Of a stretch of 64,000 nucleotides of DNA, positions 46,155 through 55,411 are shown in pieces. The translations under genes were made by a program, and so were the position numbers. Every line of letters starts with the position of its first letter. Position 1 is the stretch's first letter. Source of the stretch: Chitinophagaceae bacterium (GTDB lineage: Bacteria > Bacteroidota > Bacteroidia > Chitinophagales > Chitinophagaceae); assembly GCA_019638595.1 (NCBI GenBank), contig JAHBTJ010000011.1, positions 1-64,000 of the forward strand. The letters are read 5' to 3'. The notes beneath the pieces are model-generated. The model had not been told where the DNA came from, ran no database searches, and saw only the letters and a program-made list of their open reading frames with translations.

Positions 46155-47504
46155 GTGAGTAAAAAATTATTTCGTCGCGATTTTATCGGTAACCTGGCTT
46201 TGACGGGAACAGGCATAGCAATAGGCGTACCGCAGATACTCAAAGCTGGTACTACGGATTACAAACCTGCTATATTGGGTGGCCCTAAAGCGCATGCAGC
46301 GCCTTTTACAACCTGGCCGGTTTTTAATGCTACAGAAGAAAAAGGATTGACAGATGTTTTAAAAAGCAGGAATTGGGGAAGGCTGAATGGGAATGTAATG
46401 GCTGCCTTTGAATCGGAATACAGTAAGCTAACAGGCTGTAAACACAGCCTGGGTGTTTCCAGCGGTACCAGCGCATTGACTACAATACTGGGTGCCTTGG
46501 AAATAGGGCCGGGAGATGAAGTAATTATTCCCGTATATACTTTTGTTGCCACTTACAATGTAGTGGTATTGAATTATGCCCTGCCTATCCTGGTGGACAC
46601 AGACATTGAAACATTCCAGATGGACGCCACGAAAGTACAGGCAGCCATTACCCCGCAAACTAAAGTAATCATGCCGGTACATATAGGCGGTTCACCGGTA
46701 GATATAGATGTGTTTATGGAATTAGGTAAAAAAAATAATATCTCGCTTGTAGAAGATGCCTGCCAGGCTCATTTGGCTGAATGGAAAGGAAAGAAGGTTG
46801 GTAATTTTGGTATAGCAGGAGCATTCAGCTTTCAGTCTTCTAAAAATTTAAACTGTGCGGAAGGTGGGGCGATCACTACCAACGAGGAAGCTTTTATTCG
46901 TACCTGTTATAACTTTCATAACCAGGGGCAGGGTGGAAGATCTGCCGCTTATACCCCGGGAGTAGGAACACGTGGTACCAATCTTCGTTTAACTGAATTT
47001 CAGGGAAGTTTGTTGTTGGCGCAAATGACAAGACTGTTGGAACAAAGCAATCGTCGCTGGGAAAATGCGCAGTACCTTACCCGGTTGCTGAAGGAAATAC
47101 CTGGTATTACCCCGGCTAAGCTTTATCCCGGTACTACCCGGAGTGCTTATCATTTATATATGTTCCGCTATGATAAAAATCATTTTGCGGGTTTAAGCAG
47201 GTCAAAGTTCTTAGAAGCGCTTTCTGCCGAAGGCGTTCCTAATTCGGTAGGTTATGGGCAAATGAATAAAGACAGCTATGTAACCGGCCTGGCGAAGAAC
47301 AAACACTATCTTAAAATTTACGGCGAAAAAACAATGCAGGAATGGCTGGAGCGTAATCAATGCCCGCAAAATGATGTACTGACATCGGAGCAATCGGTTT
47401 GGTTGTTTCAGAACATGTTGCTGGGAACCAAAAAGGACATGGAACAAATAGCGGAAGGTATCAGGAAAATACAAAAATATGCTGCCGATATCGCGAAGCT
47501 ATAA
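46155..47504 (+). CDS. Tat-exported DegT/DnrJ/EryC1 PLP-dependent protein
   Basis: This protein of 449 residues belongs to the sugar aminotransferase family that uses pyridoxal phosphate. The catalytic lysine is Lys230 in FSFQSSKNLNCAEGG, and the cofactor-binding Asp is in LVEDACQAH. GVSSGTSALT near residue 100 binds the phosphate. Unusually, the first 32 residues form a twin-arginine signal (LFRRDFIGNLALTGTGIAIG), so the enzyme should act in the periplasm. The start is GTG 46155. It precedes the ceramidase-like gene by 84 bp and is probably co-transcribed. The substrate cannot be predicted; a role in modifying a glycan or sugar nucleotide product is a guess. Confidence 0.88.
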   Translation: MSKKLFRRDFIGNLALTGTGIAIGVPQILKAGTTDYKPAILGGPKAHAAPFTTWPVFNATEEKGLTDVLKSRNWGRLNGNVMAAFESEYSKLTGCKHSLGVSSGTSALTTILGALEIGPGDEVIIPVYTFVATYNVVVLNYALPILVDTDIETFQMDATKVQAAITPQTKVIMPVHIGGSPVDIDVFMELGKKNNISLVEDACQAHLAEWKGKKVGNFGIAGAFSFQSSKNLNCAEGGAITTNEEAFIRTCYNFHNQGQGGRSAAYTPGVGTRGTNLRLTEFQGSLLLAQMTRLLEQSNRRWENAQYLTRLLKEIPGITPAKLYPGTTRSAYHLYMFRYDKNHFAGLSRSKFLEALSAEGVPNSVGYGQMNKDSYVTGLAKNKHYLKIYGEKTMQEWLERNQCPQNDVLTSEQSVWLFQNMLLGTKKDMEQIAEGIRKIQKYAADIAKL

Positions 47505-47588
47505 ATTTTTGAACACCTGCCAGGTAACTTATCATTTAATTTAAAAATCTACACAATTCTGCTTTTTCTAAATTAACCATTTCGAGTT

Positions 47589-48929
47589 ATGAAAGCATAT
47601 ACCTCTTGTTTTTTGTTTTTCTTTTTAGTGATGACATATATGGATGGGGGAGCCCAATCTCTGAAAGCCGGTATTGGAAGGAAAGTCATTACCCCCAAAG
47701 ATCCTGCGTGGCTGAACGGTTATGCGTCGCCGCAAAGGTTCAGCCCCGCGGCAGGCAAAGATCATGATCTGTGGGCCAAAGCGATCGTATTGGAGGATGC
47801 GTCGCAAAAACGTGTTATCATTGTTACAACTGATGTGCTGGGATTGTCGCACGAAATATCGGAAGATGTTGGACGGAAAGTAAAAGAGAAATACAATGTG
47901 CCCAGGTCGCAGCTATTGCTGAACTCTTCGCATACACATTCGGGGCCGATGATATGGCCGTCAGCGGGGATGTTTGATTACGATACCCAAAACATGATTG
48001 TAGTGGCAGAATATGCGCAAAAGCTAACCAATGATATCATGGAAGCTATTGACGGTGCGGTGGCAGCGCTGCATCCTGTAAAAGTAGCGAGTGGTAACGG
48101 CAACGCAACCTTTGGTATTAACAGGCGGAGTCCTGAAATTAAAATACGTCCTGTTGATCATGATGTGCCGGTGCTTACTATCAGCGATCTGCAGGGTAAG
48201 CTGGAAGCTGTTTTGTTTGGGTATGCGTGTCACAATACTACGCTTGGCGGTAATTATATGAAAATAAACGGAGATTACGCCGGTTATGCCCAATTGGAGA
48301 TGGAAGCAAGCTATCCGGGAATTACAGCTTTGTTTTTCCAGGGTTGTGCAGGCGATATCAACCCTCACCCACGGGGTACTGTGGAACTTGCCATGCAGCA
48401 TGGCAAAACGCTTTGTAGCGCGGTGCAGGACGTTATAAAACACAACATGAGCCCGGTAGAGGGGTTGATCAAAACGGCTTTAATTGAAGTGCCACTGGAG
48501 TTTCCCGCATTAGATATACCGCAATACCAGCGCGAAATTGTAAGTGAAGACCAGTACCTGCAGCGCAGGGCCAAGCTGATGCTGAGCGCGTACAATAAGG
48601 GCTGGAATGTTACAACCTATAAATATCCCATACAGGCAATCAGGTTCGGGAAAAGCCTTTCTATACTGGCGATGGCGGGAGAGACCGTGGTGGATTATTC
48701 GTTGTGGGCCAAAAAACAGTACGGTAAGGAACGGCTTTTTGTTGCAGGCTACAGTAACGAGGTAATGTGTTACATACCTACCAAACGTATTATACAGGAA
48801 GGAGGATATGAGCCCAATTCCAGTATGATATATTATGTAATGCCCGGGCCCTTTATGGAAAATGTAGAAGAAAAAATATTAAAGGGCATACAGGCTGTTA
48901 TGAAAGATATAGGGGTAAAGCCACAGTGA
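47589..48929 (+). CDS. Exported neutral/alkaline ceramidase-like protein
   Basis: This exported protein of 446 residues has a signal peptide (MKAYTSCFLFFFLVMTYM). It matches the N-terminal catalytic domain of neutral ceramidases: NSSHTHSGP with metal-binding His, ACHNTTLGG, and FFQGCAGDINPHPRGTVE. True ceramidases carry a further C-terminal beta domain, which is absent here, as is common for Bacteroidota relatives found in glycan loci. It follows the DegT-like gene on the same strand. Whether the substrate is a lipid or a glycan amide is unclear. Confidence 0.85.
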   Translation: MKAYTSCFLFFFLVMTYMDGGAQSLKAGIGRKVITPKDPAWLNGYASPQRFSPAAGKDHDLWAKAIVLEDASQKRVIIVTTDVLGLSHEISEDVGRKVKEKYNVPRSQLLLNSSHTHSGPMIWPSAGMFDYDTQNMIVVAEYAQKLTNDIMEAIDGAVAALHPVKVASGNGNATFGINRRSPEIKIRPVDHDVPVLTISDLQGKLEAVLFGYACHNTTLGGNYMKINGDYAGYAQLEMEASYPGITALFFQGCAGDINPHPRGTVELAMQHGKTLCSAVQDVIKHNMSPVEGLIKTALIEVPLEFPALDIPQYQREIVSEDQYLQRRAKLMLSAYNKGWNVTTYKYPIQAIRFGKSLSILAMAGETVVDYSLWAKKQYGKERLFVAGYSNEVMCYIPTKRIIQEGGYEPNSSMIYYVMPGPFMENVEEKILKGIQAVMKDIGVKPQ

Positions 48930-48989
48930 AACAGGTGATTGGGACTGCTGGATCTGAGCGGGATCCCTGTCTATCCTGCAAAGTGCTGC

Positions 48990-49349
48990 TTATTCCTGCG
49001 GCTTATCCTGTATTTCGGTAGCATTTTTTTTATAAATATCTTCTACTCCTTTCATGAACTTATCTACTTTGGTATCGGCGTAAGGTCCAAAGGCATCTGC
49101 TAAAGTTCCTTTAATGCCATCCCGGGTTTCTATGGCGTACAATATGGAATTGTCTGCAGGATCGCTGGCGCCTTCAAAGCGATAGAAGTCTACCACTTTT
49201 ATTTCTTCCGGTGTGTATGTCTTTTTATTGTGTAAAGAAACAAGCCCATTGGCGGTCGCTTTAAAATCTTCGGTATATCCTTCCTTTACGAGCTTATTCA
49301 GGCAAAACGTCATTGTTTTCATGTCTTCTGTGCTGGCATTTCGTATCAT
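48990..49349 (-). CDS. Small conserved Bacteroidota protein of unknown function
   Basis: The 119-residue product has no signal or membrane helix. The motif VDFYRFEGASDPADNSILYAIE followed by GTLADAFGPYAD is characteristic of a small family often mis-annotated as phosphoribosylpyrophosphate synthetase; it is too short for that enzyme. A second start at Met10 is equally possible. It lies 72 bp downstream of the DUF2383-like gene on the same strand, and both may be stress-response genes. Confidence 0.7.
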   Translation of the reverse strand: MIRNASTEDMKTMTFCLNKLVKEGYTEDFKATANGLVSLHNKKTYTPEEIKVVDFYRFEGASDPADNSILYAIETRDGIKGTLADAFGPYADTKVDKFMKGVEDIYKKNATEIQDKPQE

Positions 49350-49421
49350 ACATTTATTGTTTAGAGGTAAAAGAAAAAAGAGGAGATGGTACTTTTATAT
49401 CATCTCCCCATATCGCCTGCT

Positions 49422-49889
49422 TTAAGCAGGTTGAGCATCTCTCAGGGCTTTTATCCGGTCGTGAGATTTACGCAGCTTATTTTTTTGTTCTGTTATCACA
49501 TGCCGTACGTCGGCAGACAGGCGATTGTCTGAATCTGACTCCAACGCCGATTTGTATGCTTTCTGCGCGGCGTCTTCTCCATATTCACATGCTTCCAGCA
49601 CTGATTTTCTGTCGTTTCCGCTAAAAGTGGCTTTTACATCCATCCACGCACGGTATATTTTGCCGCTTACCGTAGTACTGTCTGTAGCAGTCTCACCCTC
49701 CTGGTTTATATACCGGCTCAGTTCATTGGCATAAGTACGGCTTTCGGAAGCCATGCTGTTGAAAATACTGCGTAAGTCAGCGTCAATCGCCTCTATCTGG
49801 TTGATCGCTTTTTCGTAGCCTGCAACCCTGTCGTTGTTAATTTTGATCAGATCGTTCAGCACTTCTACATTTTTTTCATTTGTTTTCAT
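49422..49889 (-). CDS. PA2169/DUF2383 four-helix-bundle protein
   Basis: The 155-residue protein starts at ATG 49889 (MKTNEKNVEVLNDL); the longer in-frame start adds a poor N-terminus of 31 residues. It is entirely helical with the family hallmarks VLNDLIKINNDRVAGYEKA, AWMDVKATFSGNDRKSVLEACEYGEDAA and the closing KNKLRKSHDRIKALRD. These ferritin-like bundles of unknown function are often induced by stress in Bacteroidota. It may share a transcript with the small gene downstream. Confidence 0.85.
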   Translation of the reverse strand: MKTNEKNVEVLNDLIKINNDRVAGYEKAINQIEAIDADLRSIFNSMASESRTYANELSRYINQEGETATDSTTVSGKIYRAWMDVKATFSGNDRKSVLEACEYGEDAAQKAYKSALESDSDNRLSADVRHVITEQKNKLRKSHDRIKALRDAQPA

Positions 49890-50229
49890 AATTGTAAATT
49901 GTAAGTTTTCGATAAAAAATTGTTTGCTAACAATAGCTTTTAGTTTAGTGTTAGAGATTTTAAAAAAACGTACCAAAGCCAAAATAGCTTTGAAAATTCA
50001 ACAAAGCCTGTAAGAAGAGGGCATGGAAATGCAGGTTACGAGTAATATATTCTACAAACTTTATGGCAACAGCTTTGATAGTATATCCAAATTGCTTGTA
50101 CTCCTTTGCCGGGCTTGCCAAAAGTCCGTCATTGTGAGTAAATCATTAGGGCAACTAAGGCGTTTTGAAAATGGCAGGAATGGTTGTGATGTCAGGCGAT
50201 TGATGTAATCCGATTCCAGATTTTTCACA

Positions 50230-50274
50230 GTTGTTGGTATGCAGTGTAGCTAATGTGGGCGGCGTACCAACAAC
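50230..50274. repeat. Stem-loop GTTGTTGGTA/TACCAACAAC
   Basis: Exact 10-bp arms enclose 25 bp. The arm sequence is nearly the same as in the next hairpin and resembles the second internal stem of the MITE-like element at 20453-20567. Confidence 0.6.
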
Positions 50275-50318
50275 AGGATGTTAGGCAGGAGTTGAATTAA
50301 TATAACGTTTGGAGTAAT

Positions 50319-50366
50319 CGTTGTTGGTGAAGCTCTGGCACAAATCTGCGCTTAACACCAACAACG
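50319..50366. repeat. Stem-loop CGTTGTTGGTG/CACCAACAACG
   Basis: Exact 11-bp arms enclose 26 bp. Together with the hairpin 45 bp upstream it forms a pair of related palindromes in the same orientation. Confidence 0.6.
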
Positions 50367-50549
50367 GCAGCAAAATTTAAATATTTCTTTAGGAGTTGGT
50401 ATCTTTCCCTCGGCTACAGGAGTAATTATAGGTGGAGGATCTGGTCAGATACTTAATATAATGCAATATGATCAGCTGTCATATAAAAAACACACAGCTT
50501 ACCAGTTAGTCCATTAAGGCTTCTTGTTCCGACCTTTTAACTGTAGGAT

Positions 50550-50954
50550 ATGAAAACTAGGGTATTTTTTTTACTTATTGCTTTATCCATGGCCTTTAGT
50601 TTCTTCTATTTTATGTGGTGGAACTTAATAAATACGGATAAAACTGTATGGTTTATATTGGCCGGAATTGTAAAGTATTTTCCTTCAAGTATCGTATTTG
50701 TTTCAGCTTTTGTAATGCCAGTTGCGATTCTTTATGTTCTGGCTGGCATAGTACTTTTAAATAGAGAAAAACTTGGGATTGCTTTAACAATAATTTTATT
50801 GGGTCTAATTTTTTTCATAGATATCATTTTTATGAAATTTTTAAATAATGCCAATAAAGATTTTGATGTAATAGTTAGCAAATTAATAACTGATAGTGTA
50901 TTCGTATTATTTTTTATTTTATTTCTTCCCCGGAATGGTGCGATCCAAAAGTAA
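50550..50954 (+). CDS. Hypothetical four-helix membrane protein
   Basis: The 134-residue product has four hydrophobic segments (VFFLLIALSMAFSFFYFMWW; WFILAGIVKYFPSSIVFVSA; VAILYVLAGIVLLN; LTIILLGLIFFIDIIFMKF plus a final one near FVLFFILFL). No family is recognised. Small membrane proteins next to decayed genes are sometimes immunity proteins of toxins, but nothing here proves it. AT content is higher than in the neighbours. Confidence 0.55.
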   Translation: MKTRVFFLLIALSMAFSFFYFMWWNLINTDKTVWFILAGIVKYFPSSIVFVSAFVMPVAILYVLAGIVLLNREKLGIALTIILLGLIFFIDIIFMKFLNNANKDFDVIVSKLITDSVFVLFFILFLPRNGAIQK

Positions 50955-51333
50955 GAATATCTTTTTTCCTTCACCACTATGTCTCCCTCATAGATAAAAG
51001 TTAAGGGGTAGTATAAAACTTTCTTCTCACTACCATTACGGTGCAGGAATACGAGATAGGCAGTGGAAGCGGGCGCATTGGCATTTATTACCGACGGGGC
51101 GATATCCAGTCAGGCCCTATCTCCAATAGTCGTTCCTGTTTCTTTTACTTGCCATTATAAGTTAGCAATTGGGGGACAATCATTGAGCCGTGATATGTTG
51201 TATTTGTTTGTCGCAGCGTTCTGATTTGTAAGTATCCTAATTAATAAACATCAAACTGAATAATCTGCCATTGGCATCCCGCAGGTATAAACGTTTGATA
51301 TAAAACAAAAAAAATTGAAGCGACAAAAAAAAG

Positions 51334-51376
51334 TTTGGAGAGATCAGTTTTCTGAAGTTACTTTGTAACTCAAAGT
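51334..51376 (+). promoter_or_regulatory. Candidate promoter overlapped by a palindrome
   Basis: TTTG (51334-51337), a 20-bp spacer and TTACTTTG (51358-51365) fit the Bacteroidota -33/-7 pattern with one mismatch. The -7 element overlaps the inverted repeat ACTTTG-TAACT-CAAAGT (51360-51376). A repressor bound there would block transcription of the XrtN operon. Confidence 0.5.
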
Positions 51377-51415
51377 GCTTTTATGTTCCTATAAGGGACT
51401 AATTTTTTAAATAAA

Positions 51416-51434
51416 TACTTTGTAATTCAAAGTA
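51416..51434. promoter_or_regulatory. Second palindrome TACTTTG-TAATT-CAAAGTA
   Basis: A perfect 7-bp inverted repeat with a 5-bp centre, 57 bp downstream of the related palindrome at 51360-51376. The two sites differ at only one central base and the last base. This spacing is compatible with a pair of operator sites. Confidence 0.55.
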
Positions 51435-51544
51435 CTTTTAAATAATGTGATGATGGAAGAAGTTATCAGGCTCAAAAAAAGCAAAAAGGACCGGTCTTAT
51501 TTATTACACCTGCTAATATTTTGTTTCACCCTTAAAAATGAATC

Positions 51545-54055
51545 ATGCAAACTGACATTCAAAAACAAACCGATGGTCTTTATATCGGAGGACTGGTGTT
51601 GCTTGCCATTTCCTTTGTATTGTTTTGTGTTCCTTTTTTTCATCAGCCTGTGGGCAACGGCTTTTTTGTTGTTCATTTTTCAATAACAGGTCTCTACTTT
51701 TTTATACTATTGTTCTCGGGCAGGTTACGGAAAGGAAGGGAAGGGCTGCAGCCTGTGTTTGTATTCCTGCTGCTGTTCCTGGTGAGCGCGTATGCGCTTA
51801 ACCGGGAGATCTCCATTTTTGAACCTTCCGCTGACTGGTTCACGGTATTGCTGCTGATAGTGGGTGTGAATTACCTGCTATTGTATCTTTTTGACCTCCT
51901 GCCGGGATGGTTTCAATACCTGTGCTGTTTTATCGGGGGAGTAGCATTGGTTACTTTCATTTATCTCTCCTTGTATCTTTTTCCCACTTATTTGATCGGA
52001 GTTATTGCATCCTTGTTTCTGGGAATATCGCTGCATGTGTTTGTTCCGTTGTTGCTGTGTATTTATACGCTTGTTTTTTTCAGGAAGATAAAAGCACTTT
52101 CAAAGCAATACCTGGTCTGGTTTCGTGCCGGTATTGTGGTAAGCGTATTATGTGTTGCCCTGTTTGTAACTGCATGGGGCATCCGGGTACACAGGATCAA
52201 TAAAGCGATGGCTGTAGGTAGTGGTGATCTGCCTGCATGGGTGAGCGCCGCGCAAAAAATGAAGCCCGGGTTTATAGAAAACCGGATATGCAAGGCCGGA
52301 CTGGTGTATGATGTGCCTGATAACGCGGATGACCTGTTGGGAGATATATTCTGGAGGATGCCCTCCCGCAGTTTTGATGAGCAGGTAAAGCACGATCCGC
52401 TGGTATTGATCGCTTCTTTGATCGCCGGAAAAACAGATCTCTCTGCAAGCGACAGGATCAATATCCTGAAATCATTGTACGATTCGCGGCACCAGGCCGA
52501 AGAAAGGCTTTGGACCGGGGAAAACCTGGTTACCCGCTTTATAAATAATAACGTTGAGGTATGGCCGCAGTTCAGGATAGCGTATTCCGAACTAAAAATT
52601 AAAGTAGAAAATAATAACGAAGCAAACAACTGGCGGAACAACGTGCAGGAGGCGATCTATACTTTTCATATGCCCGAAGGCAGCGTGGTAACTTCATTAT
52701 CGTTATGGATCAATGGCGTTGAAGAAAAAGGAATACTTACCACTCGTTCAAAGGCAGACAATGCATATAAGACCATTGTAGGCAGGGAGGTAAGAGATCC
52801 TTCGGTGGTGCACTGGCAGGAGGGAAACCGTGTTATCGTGCGGGTATTCCCGGTTGATAAGGGAAAATACCGGGAGTTCAAAATAGGAATAACGAGCCCG
52901 CTCCGGTTATTGAACAACCGGTTGCTGTACCAACCCGTATATTTCGATGGGCCTTCGGCGGCAACCGCTAAAGAAGAGACGAAGATCAGGTTTATGCAAA
53001 AGCCGGTAAATATGCAAACTTCCGCTGCTTTTGATCCCGAAAGTGAAACTGTTTTTACAAGGAAGGGAAGGTTTAATGCCGGCTGGTATATTGCTATAGA
53101 CAAAGCGCCCGTTAACACCGCTGTATTTTCTTTTAACGGTAATCATTACAGGGCTTTTACCAACGGTCATGAAAAAGAACCGGTGGATATAAAGAACGTT
53201 TACCTGGATATAAACGCCTCCTGGTTGCCAAAAGAGTGCAGCAAAGTATACAGCGCGGTAAAACGGAAAAATATATTTGTTGTGGATGAGAAGGGTGAAC
53301 TGCAGGCGCTGACCGAACAGAATGCCGACCGGCTCTTCGACGCGTTGCGTAGTAATAGCTTTAGCCTGTTCCCATTTTCAAAGATCCATGATCCCGCATC
53401 GGCGCTGGTTATTACCAAAAGCGATATCTCATCTCCTTTACTGGAAGACATAAAGAATACGGAATTCGGGCAACTCACTAAAGCGTATATCTCCGGGCGG
53501 CAAAAGGTTCATCTGTTCAATATAGGAACCTCGCTTTCCCCCTACCTGCAGTCATTAAAAGAAGTGCAGTCGTTCAACTACGCGCAGGGAGATGTTGTTC
53601 TTTTGGAAGAATTGCTGCATACGCATCGCTATCCTGTTGGCTACGGAAGGGATAACGAGGTAGTACTGGATACGGCGGATATGATCATCCGGCAGGTGGA
53701 AGGCAAACAGGAGTCCGTTGCTCCCGATCATTTGATGCGATTGTTCGTATACAACAGCATTCTTAAAAAGCATGGCGCTGCAATCTTGTCCGGGGCTGAT
53801 GTGGAACAGGATGCCATAGCCGAAGCGGAGCAGGCATATGTCGTATCGCCGGTGTCAAGCCTGGTAGTGCTGGAGTCGCAACGGGATTATGACCGTTTTG
53901 ATATTAAAGCCAGTAAAGACAGTCTTAAAAATGCTTCCCTGGCATCTAAAGGCGCCGTTCCCGAACCCCATGAATGGGCAATGATCATTATAGCAGTATT
54001 GTTGCTGTTATATGTCCGCTACCGCTCTTTCGATCCCTCAACCGATAATGTATGA
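51545..54055 (+). CDS. XrtN-system VIT domain protein, exosortase substrate
   Basis: The product of 836 residues is the dedicated partner of exosortase N. The first 215 residues hold about seven membrane helices. A VIT (vault/inter-alpha-trypsin) domain lies near 378-462 (YTFHMPEGSVVTSLSLWINGVEEKG). The last 31 residues form a sorting tail: PEP at 806-808, a hydrophobic stretch at 812-824 and the basic RYR at 825-827. XrtN should cut at this tail and anchor the protein. It overlaps the exosortase start by 4 bp (ATGA), which ties the two in translation. ATG 51545 is the first plausible start. Confidence 0.9.
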   Translation: MQTDIQKQTDGLYIGGLVLLAISFVLFCVPFFHQPVGNGFFVVHFSITGLYFFILLFSGRLRKGREGLQPVFVFLLLFLVSAYALNREISIFEPSADWFTVLLLIVGVNYLLLYLFDLLPGWFQYLCCFIGGVALVTFIYLSLYLFPTYLIGVIASLFLGISLHVFVPLLLCIYTLVFFRKIKALSKQYLVWFRAGIVVSVLCVALFVTAWGIRVHRINKAMAVGSGDLPAWVSAAQKMKPGFIENRICKAGLVYDVPDNADDLLGDIFWRMPSRSFDEQVKHDPLVLIASLIAGKTDLSASDRINILKSLYDSRHQAEERLWTGENLVTRFINNNVEVWPQFRIAYSELKIKVENNNEANNWRNNVQEAIYTFHMPEGSVVTSLSLWINGVEEKGILTTRSKADNAYKTIVGREVRDPSVVHWQEGNRVIVRVFPVDKGKYREFKIGITSPLRLLNNRLLYQPVYFDGPSAATAKEETKIRFMQKPVNMQTSAAFDPESETVFTRKGRFNAGWYIAIDKAPVNTAVFSFNGNHYRAFTNGHEKEPVDIKNVYLDINASWLPKECSKVYSAVKRKNIFVVDEKGELQALTEQNADRLFDALRSNSFSLFPFSKIHDPASALVITKSDISSPLLEDIKNTEFGQLTKAYISGRQKVHLFNIGTSLSPYLQSLKEVQSFNYAQGDVVLLEELLHTHRYPVGYGRDNEVVLDTADMIIRQVEGKQESVAPDHLMRLFVYNSILKKHGAAILSGADVEQDAIAEAEQAYVVSPVSSLVVLESQRDYDRFDIKASKDSLKNASLASKGAVPEPHEWAMIIIAVLLLLYVRYRSFDPSTDNV

Positions 54056-55398
54056 TGTCTGCAGCCTTAAAGCCTGTAAGGGTACAATGGAGCGCCGTAT
54101 TTTTTTTGCTGGGTTATATGGCGATATGCTGCTGGCAACTGGGCGACTACATAAACAGGACTTCCACGGATTTCCAGTTAGGTATGCTGACGTTATTAAT
54201 CGTTGCTTCTTCTGCGCGCGGTAATAAAAAGGGTGGATGGCGGTTTGCGGCGGCAGCAGCAGGAATGGCGGTTGGAACTGTTTTTTTGCCTGTAAAAACC
54301 ATGTTGTATGCTACGGTTTTGCTGGCAGTATTTTTTGTGGCGGAAACATATGTAGGAAAAATGAGCGTGCTCAGCCTGCTGGTCATAATCCTGGTTTCAC
54401 CGCTGTGCAGGTATCTGATGAGCGTTTTCAGCTTTCCCATCAGGCTCTCACTAACCAACCAGGTAAGCGCGCTGCTTTCTTTTACCGGTGCCAACGCTGT
54501 GGCGGAAGGAAATATTATCATATATAATGGCAATGAGTTTTCTGTTGATCCTGCGTGTATGGGCTTGTATATGCTTATTACATCATTGCTTTCGGGAGTG
54601 ATGATAGTAGCGTTGCAACAAAAGAAATATGCACGTACCCTCCGGGCAGGCTGGCTGGTTGCTTATCTTATATGCATCGTAGTCTGTAATATAGTGTGCA
54701 ACCTGTGCAGGATATTTATTCTCGTTTACTATAAAATATTACCGGGTACCATTATGCACGATGTGGCCGGATTGCTGTGCTTTATGTTGTATGTTATCGT
54801 GCCGGTGCTGGTACTTTCGGGCTGGATGATAAAACGCTTTGGAGAGGAGGCCAACACGAAGCAGGAAAAATGTGGAGAAAATAAATATAGCGCCGGCTTA
54901 TGGATGCACGCGGTTGTGGCAGCTTTCTGCTTAGTGGCAGCCATTGCGGTATCTGATCGTTCACAAAATAAAGCTGCCGGCCTGGTATTTAAAAATACAG
55001 CGGGGTATACCCTATCCACCCTGCGCAATAACATCACTAAAATGGAAAACAGCCATTCATTGATCTATATAAAGCCGATAGCCGGGTTTTATTCGAGCGA
55101 TCATCATCCTATGATTTGCTGGTCGGGGAGCGGGTATGCGTTTACGAAAGTTCATACCGCTTATATAGCCGGCAGGAAAGTGTATGCAGGTGTATTAACC
55201 AAAGGCGATGAAAAGCTGTATACCGCATGGTGGTACGATAATGGAGATAAATATACCATTGAGCAATGGAACTGGCGATGGGAAATGCTGAAAGGAAGTA
55301 AGCCTTACGCGTTGGTAAATATTACGGCTGCGAATGATGGTGAGCTTACACAACAGGTGCAGTATTTTATTGAAACAGGCAGTATAAAAAATTTATAA
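54052..55398 (+). CDS. xrtN: Exosortase N (XrtN)
   Basis: This multi-pass membrane cysteine protease/transpeptidase has 448 residues. The catalytic triad of the exosortase family is intact: Cys169 in VDPACMGLYM, Arg220 in NLCRIFIL and His236 in MHDVAG. Eight or so helices precede and surround these residues. The C-terminal portion from about residue 300 is a soluble domain rich in Trp and Tyr, as in exosortases with an EpsI-like extension. The neighbouring VIT protein has the only matching sorting tail in this window. The genes overlap by 4 bp. Confidence 0.92.
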   Translation: MMSAALKPVRVQWSAVFFLLGYMAICCWQLGDYINRTSTDFQLGMLTLLIVASSARGNKKGGWRFAAAAAGMAVGTVFLPVKTMLYATVLLAVFFVAETYVGKMSVLSLLVIILVSPLCRYLMSVFSFPIRLSLTNQVSALLSFTGANAVAEGNIIIYNGNEFSVDPACMGLYMLITSLLSGVMIVALQQKKYARTLRAGWLVAYLICIVVCNIVCNLCRIFILVYYKILPGTIMHDVAGLLCFMLYVIVPVLVLSGWMIKRFGEEANTKQEKCGENKYSAGLWMHAVVAAFCLVAAIAVSDRSQNKAAGLVFKNTAGYTLSTLRNNITKMENSHSLIYIKPIAGFYSSDHHPMICWSGSGYAFTKVHTAYIAGRKVYAGVLTKGDEKLYTAWWYDNGDKYTIEQWNWRWEMLKGSKPYALVNITAANDGELTQQVQYFIETGSIKNL

Positions 55399-55411
55399 TA
55401 AAATGTAGTAT

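Larger units (their letters stand above)
49890..50549. other. Degenerate gap with hairpins and a reading-frame remnant
   Basis: This region of 660 bp has no intact gene. It holds two related stem-loops (see below). At 50391-50517 lies an open frame without a start codon, reading GVGIFPSATGVIIGGGSGQI and further to a stop. The remnant is unrecognised and may be the tail of a lost gene. Confidence 0.5.
50955..51544. other. Long 5' gap of the XrtN operon
   Basis: A gap of 590 bp. Apart from the promoter and the two palindromes described next, I see no gene. A frame at about 51040-51170 can be read as a short peptide rich in Gly, Ser and Arg, but it has no start and no recognisable relatives. 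Confidence 0.5.

Noticed and set aside
48990-49349. Phosphoribosylpyrophosphate synthetase
   Set aside because: The protein has only 119 residues and lacks the PRPP-binding motif; that label is a known mis-annotation of this small family.
50023-50208. 61-codon open frame on + in the degenerate gap
   Set aside because: No signal, membrane helix or family likeness; base pattern looks random.
52063-52641. 192-codon open frame on - inside the VIT protein gene
   Set aside because: Antisense to the VIT protein and rich in Ser/Thr/Arg as expected of an antisense frame.
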